From positions 978,501 to 1,042,500 of the forward strand of contig JABMCL010001675.1 in NCBI GenBank assembly GCA_018857735.1: a DNA stretch of 64,000 nucleotides, in the 5' to 3' direction. This document shows, in pieces, positions 63,197 to 64,000 of this stretch. The DNA comes from Alviniconcha marisindica. Lineage: Eukaryota > Mollusca > Gastropoda > Provannidae. Under the pieces are notes generated by a model. That model was not told where the DNA came from, ran no database searches, and saw only the letters and a program-made list of their open reading frames with translations. A program made the translations under genes and the position numbers. The stretch's first letter is position 1, and each line of letters starts with the position of its first letter.

Positions 63197-63703
63197 TTCA
63201 TGGGACTGGTGTCAACATTTAAACACTTAAGAGTTAAACCCATCAAAATGAATGCAGCAAAACTTTGCATGTAACTCATCAAAATGAATGTAGCAAAATT
63301 CTGCATGTAACTCATCAAAAAGAATGTAGCAAAACTTTGCATACTGTAACCCATCAAAATAAATGTAGCAAAACTTTGCATGTAACCCATCAAAATAAAT
63401 GTAGCAAAACTTTGCATGTAAGCATTTCTGTAAACTCATCTTTTTTCAAACAGCTAATCAGTGACAGTGCTGTCTTTTTTCTCCCTCTACAATTTGGCTT
63501 TGTTCCCCTCTAACTTTTATCTTGAACAAGGCAGTCTCACCTGGTAGCAAATGAGGCCAATTGTGGTGACCACATGGTCGCTAAGTTCCCCCTTCAGTCT
63601 AGGAATGGCAATCAGGTTGTCATACAGCATCAGCATGAGGAATAAGATGAAACCAAGTAGATGTGACCAGATGTTCAATGTTTCATTGCTCCACACAAAC
63701 AAA
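54772..63703 (-). CDS. PAQR3: PAQR3 (Raf kinase trapping to Golgi), seven-helix PAQR protein; visible coding span, 5' partial
   Basis: PAQR3 is a Golgi membrane protein of the adiponectin/progestin receptor family. Vertebrate PAQR3 tethers Raf at the Golgi and is reported to act on SCAP/SREBP and COPII. Five exons join in frame to 244 residues (with last exon A) or 246 (with last exon B); human PAQR3 has 311, so about 65 N-terminal residues lie in exons beyond base 64000. Key strings are S-N-E-T-L-N-I-W-S-H-L-L-G, Y-G-V-M-P-T-L-H-W and P-E-R-M-F-P-G. The metal ligands known from AdipoR1 are all present: histidine in F-H-I-F-C-C-H (codon 61381-61383), aspartate 17 residues later in V-D-M-T-G, and two histidines four apart in S-H-Q-W-W-H. 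Confidence 0.95.
54909..55102 (+). repeat. Two long (CA)n arrays next to PAQR3 last exon B
   Basis: CA runs at about 54909-54967 and 55034-55102 are separated by diverged CA-rich sequence with two related segments (aaatatgtaaaaacaaacag and agatatgtgaccacaaacaa). The first run abuts the acceptor of exon B. Confidence 0.95.
56788..57075. mobile_element. Foldback element with five GTTAAC modules
   Basis: A module of about 30 bases around aaacaagttaacttta occurs at 56809, 56888, 56950, 57021 and 57049 (GTTAAC start), in the orientations +, -, -, +, -. The outer ends are inverted (tgcacaggg at 56788, ccctgtgca ending 57075), as in a MITE or foldback transposon. The last two modules form a tight hairpin. 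It lies between the PAQR3 last exons. Confidence 0.7.
57317..57322 (-). terminator. Polyadenylation hexamer for PAQR3 last exon A
   Basis: tttatt on the + strand reads AATAAA on the - strand, 313 bases after the exon A stop codon. It is the first canonical hexamer downstream. Confidence 0.45.
57635..57762 (-). CDS. PAQR3: PAQR3 last exon A (proximal): helix 7, stop
   Basis: The acceptor (gtgttgcag) ends at 57763. It completes glycine and encodes W-F-D-F-V-G-S-S-H-Q-W-W-H-T-I-I-V-L-A-F-I-F-W-H-Q-S-G, then M-F-Y-R and a short tail T-H-T-C-P-A with stop TAA at 57637-57635. W-H-Q-S and M-x-Y-R match human PAQR3 (WWHQS, MQYR) better than exon B does. A - strand AATAAA at 57322-57317 could end this isoform after a 3' UTR of about 330 bases. 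Confidence 0.92.
57733..57915 (-). repeat. PAQR3: Tandem duplication of about 90 bases including the exon A acceptor
   Basis: 57733-57823 and 57824-57914 are about 90 percent alike. Each includes the - strand acceptor ttgcag and the first 30 bases of exon A. The upstream copy reads G then TAG, and has C in place of the first S of the S-S-H motif, so it is a dead partial exon start. Confidence 0.85.
58083..58129 (+). repeat. (CA)n microsatellite in PAQR3 intron
   Basis: About 46 bases of CA with one CG step. Confidence 0.95.
58192..58282 (-). CDS. PAQR3: PAQR3 visible exon 4: helix 6 and PERMFPG
   Basis: The acceptor (ctttccag) ends at 58283 and the donor gtgagt starts at 58191. It encodes L-F-V-P-K-V-T-T-M-Y-I-L-G-M-L-A-F-A-F-Y-I-S-K-V-P-E-R-M-F-P and leaves one base of a glycine codon. 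Human has FYISKVPERYFPG at the same place. Confidence 0.94.
58690..59505 (+). repeat. 30-base minisatellite, about 27 units
   Basis: The unit is built on ctctaaacctctaaatctca and gtaccatgca. The 30-base period keeps frames open on both strands for more than 120 codons (L-N-L-S-T-M-H-S-K-P on +). It is broken at 59380-59396 by an (AT)n insert. It sits in the intron between PAQR3 exons 3 and 4. Confidence 0.96.
59506..59959 (-). other. PAQR3 intron remainder
   Basis: Unique non-coding sequence with two short AT runs (59686-59698 and 59855-59868). An acatgaatcagatgttgg-type segment suggests an old element, but I cannot name it. Confidence 0.4.
59960..60157 (-). CDS. PAQR3: PAQR3 visible exon 3: helices 4-5
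   Basis: The acceptor (caatttcag) ends at 60158 and the donor gtgagt starts at 59959. It encodes 66 residues, I-W-R-D-I-Y-M-I-V-I to Y-G-V-M-P-T-L-H-W-I-Y-L-N-G-G-V-S-S-P-I-V-Q, matching human GYGVIPTLHWVWLNGGIGAPIVQ. Both ends are in phase 0. Confidence 0.94.
60158..61257 (-). other. PAQR3 intron between exons 2 and 3
   Basis: It holds CA/CATG-rich repeats at 60250-60342 and the long (CA)n at about 61198-61254 that touches the exon 2 donor. No exon is seen. Confidence 0.6.
61258..61410 (-). CDS. PAQR3: PAQR3 visible exon 2: metal-ligand His and Asp, helices 2-3
   Basis: The acceptor (gttttcag) ends at 61411. The donor gtatgt starts at 61257 and runs straight into a long (GT)n on the - strand. 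It encodes 51 residues, G-F-H-I-F-C-C-H-S-E-R to Y-A-F-Y-C-L-S, in phase 0. The length fixed by this donor matches human (YCNNYW aligned with YCLS plus I-W), which supports the site. Confidence 0.93.
62251..62460 (+). repeat. Tandem duplication, two units of about 110 bases
   Basis: ctgtgtcacaacatgctgac, accagcaacaacatcaaggc and catagttatgtggggactat occur in both 62257-62350 and 62370-62455. Confidence 0.88.
63167..63196. repeat. (AT)n run
   Basis: About 30 bases of alternating AT, self-complementary. Confidence 0.95.
63236..63425 (+). repeat. 36-base minisatellite, five units
   Basis: The unit is built on catcaaaatgaatgtagcaa and aactttgcatgtaac, with one unit longer by three bases. It lies 120 bases from PAQR3 exon 1. 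Confidence 0.92.
63541..63703 (-). CDS. PAQR3: PAQR3 visible exon 1: SNETLNIWSHLLG, first helix
   Basis: On the - strand the acceptor (ttttgcag) ends at 63704 and the donor gtgaga starts at 63540. It completes a serine codon and then encodes L-F-V-W-S-N-E-T-L-N-I-W-S-H-L-L-G followed by a hydrophobic helix. It ends in phase 0 with I-C-Y-Q. It matches human LFILSNETVNIWSHLLG. Confidence 0.94.
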
Positions 63704-64000
63704 CTGCAAAATGAAGCATATAAAAATTTATAAAACAAACATCTGTGTGCAGAACTGGAAGAGAGGAAGGGTAAATTTCATTTTTGTAAAAATGTAAACA
63801 TACAGTCACATGTGTACAATTTACCAAAATAACGTCATTTCCCTTTGAACAGATAGTCATCACATTCACAAGGTAGCAGTAAGTACACTACATATATTGC
63901 AAGGACTGAAGGAGTCACATGTGCTATAATTTACAATACTTTGCTTGTATACAGAACAGTAACACTAACAGGTGATGATGTTTATAATATACCCTGTAAC
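63704..64000 (-). other. PAQR3: PAQR3 intron upstream of the first visible exon
   Basis: No further exon is found before the window edge. The missing 65 or so N-terminal residues must lie beyond 64000. Confidence 0.6.

Larger units (their letters stand above)
61411..63540 (-). other. PAQR3 intron between exons 1 and 2
   Basis: No exon is recognised. Repeats at 62055-62160 (three units of about 40 bases, cacaggtcttaatcttaaca), 62251-62460 and 63236-63425, and an (AT)n at 63167-63195 are the only structure. Confidence 0.6.

Overview
This window is eukaryotic nuclear DNA from an invertebrate, most likely a mollusc (probably a gastropod). It has small exons in large introns, AT-rich non-coding DNA, very many (CA)n, (CT)n and G-run tracts, many minisatellites, and 3' tails of non-LTR retrotransposons ending in (ATT)n. 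The taxon is inferred from this style and from the divergence of the proteins; no marker gene names it. I see no tRNA, rRNA or CRISPR array.

Two protein genes account for the coding content, and they converge tail to tail. The first, on the + strand (688-38074), is the single invertebrate counterpart of the vertebrate kinases AAK1 and BMP2K (NAK family). Fifteen constitutive exons are visible and join in one open frame of 1327 residues; the start codon and first part of the glycine-rich loop lie before base 1. The exons give the kinase domain (688-10297), a linker with a glutamine-rich block (10608-12915), conserved AAK1-like tail motifs (14529-17298) and, after an 18.8 kb intron, one huge last exon (36141-38074) carrying BMP2K-type D-x-F-G-x-x-P-F repeats. 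A symmetrical 72-base candidate cassette exon lies at 14344-14415.

The second gene, on the - strand (63703 down to 54772), is PAQR3 (Raf kinase trapping to Golgi, a seven-helix PAQR protein). Its first exons lie beyond base 64000. Four shared exons are followed by two alternative last exons, 57635-57762 and 54772-54905. Both encode the final helix with the S-H-Q-W-W-H motif, both are entered in the same phase and both end in their own stop codon.

BMP2K and PAQR3 are also convergent neighbours in human (4q21), so the window appears to preserve an ancient gene pair. On the + strand the base composition changes from T-rich to A-rich near 51.6 kb, which fits the meeting point of the two transcription units.

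The rest is intron, 3' UTR or flank filled with repeats: a 103-base satellite with dimer organisation (30.3-31.1 kb), minisatellites with 30, 36, 39, about 50, about 73, about 90 and about 107 base units, a hairpin MITE (7.45-7.69 kb), a foldback element with five GTTAAC modules (56.8-57.1 kb), and several non-LTR retrotransposon 3' ends.
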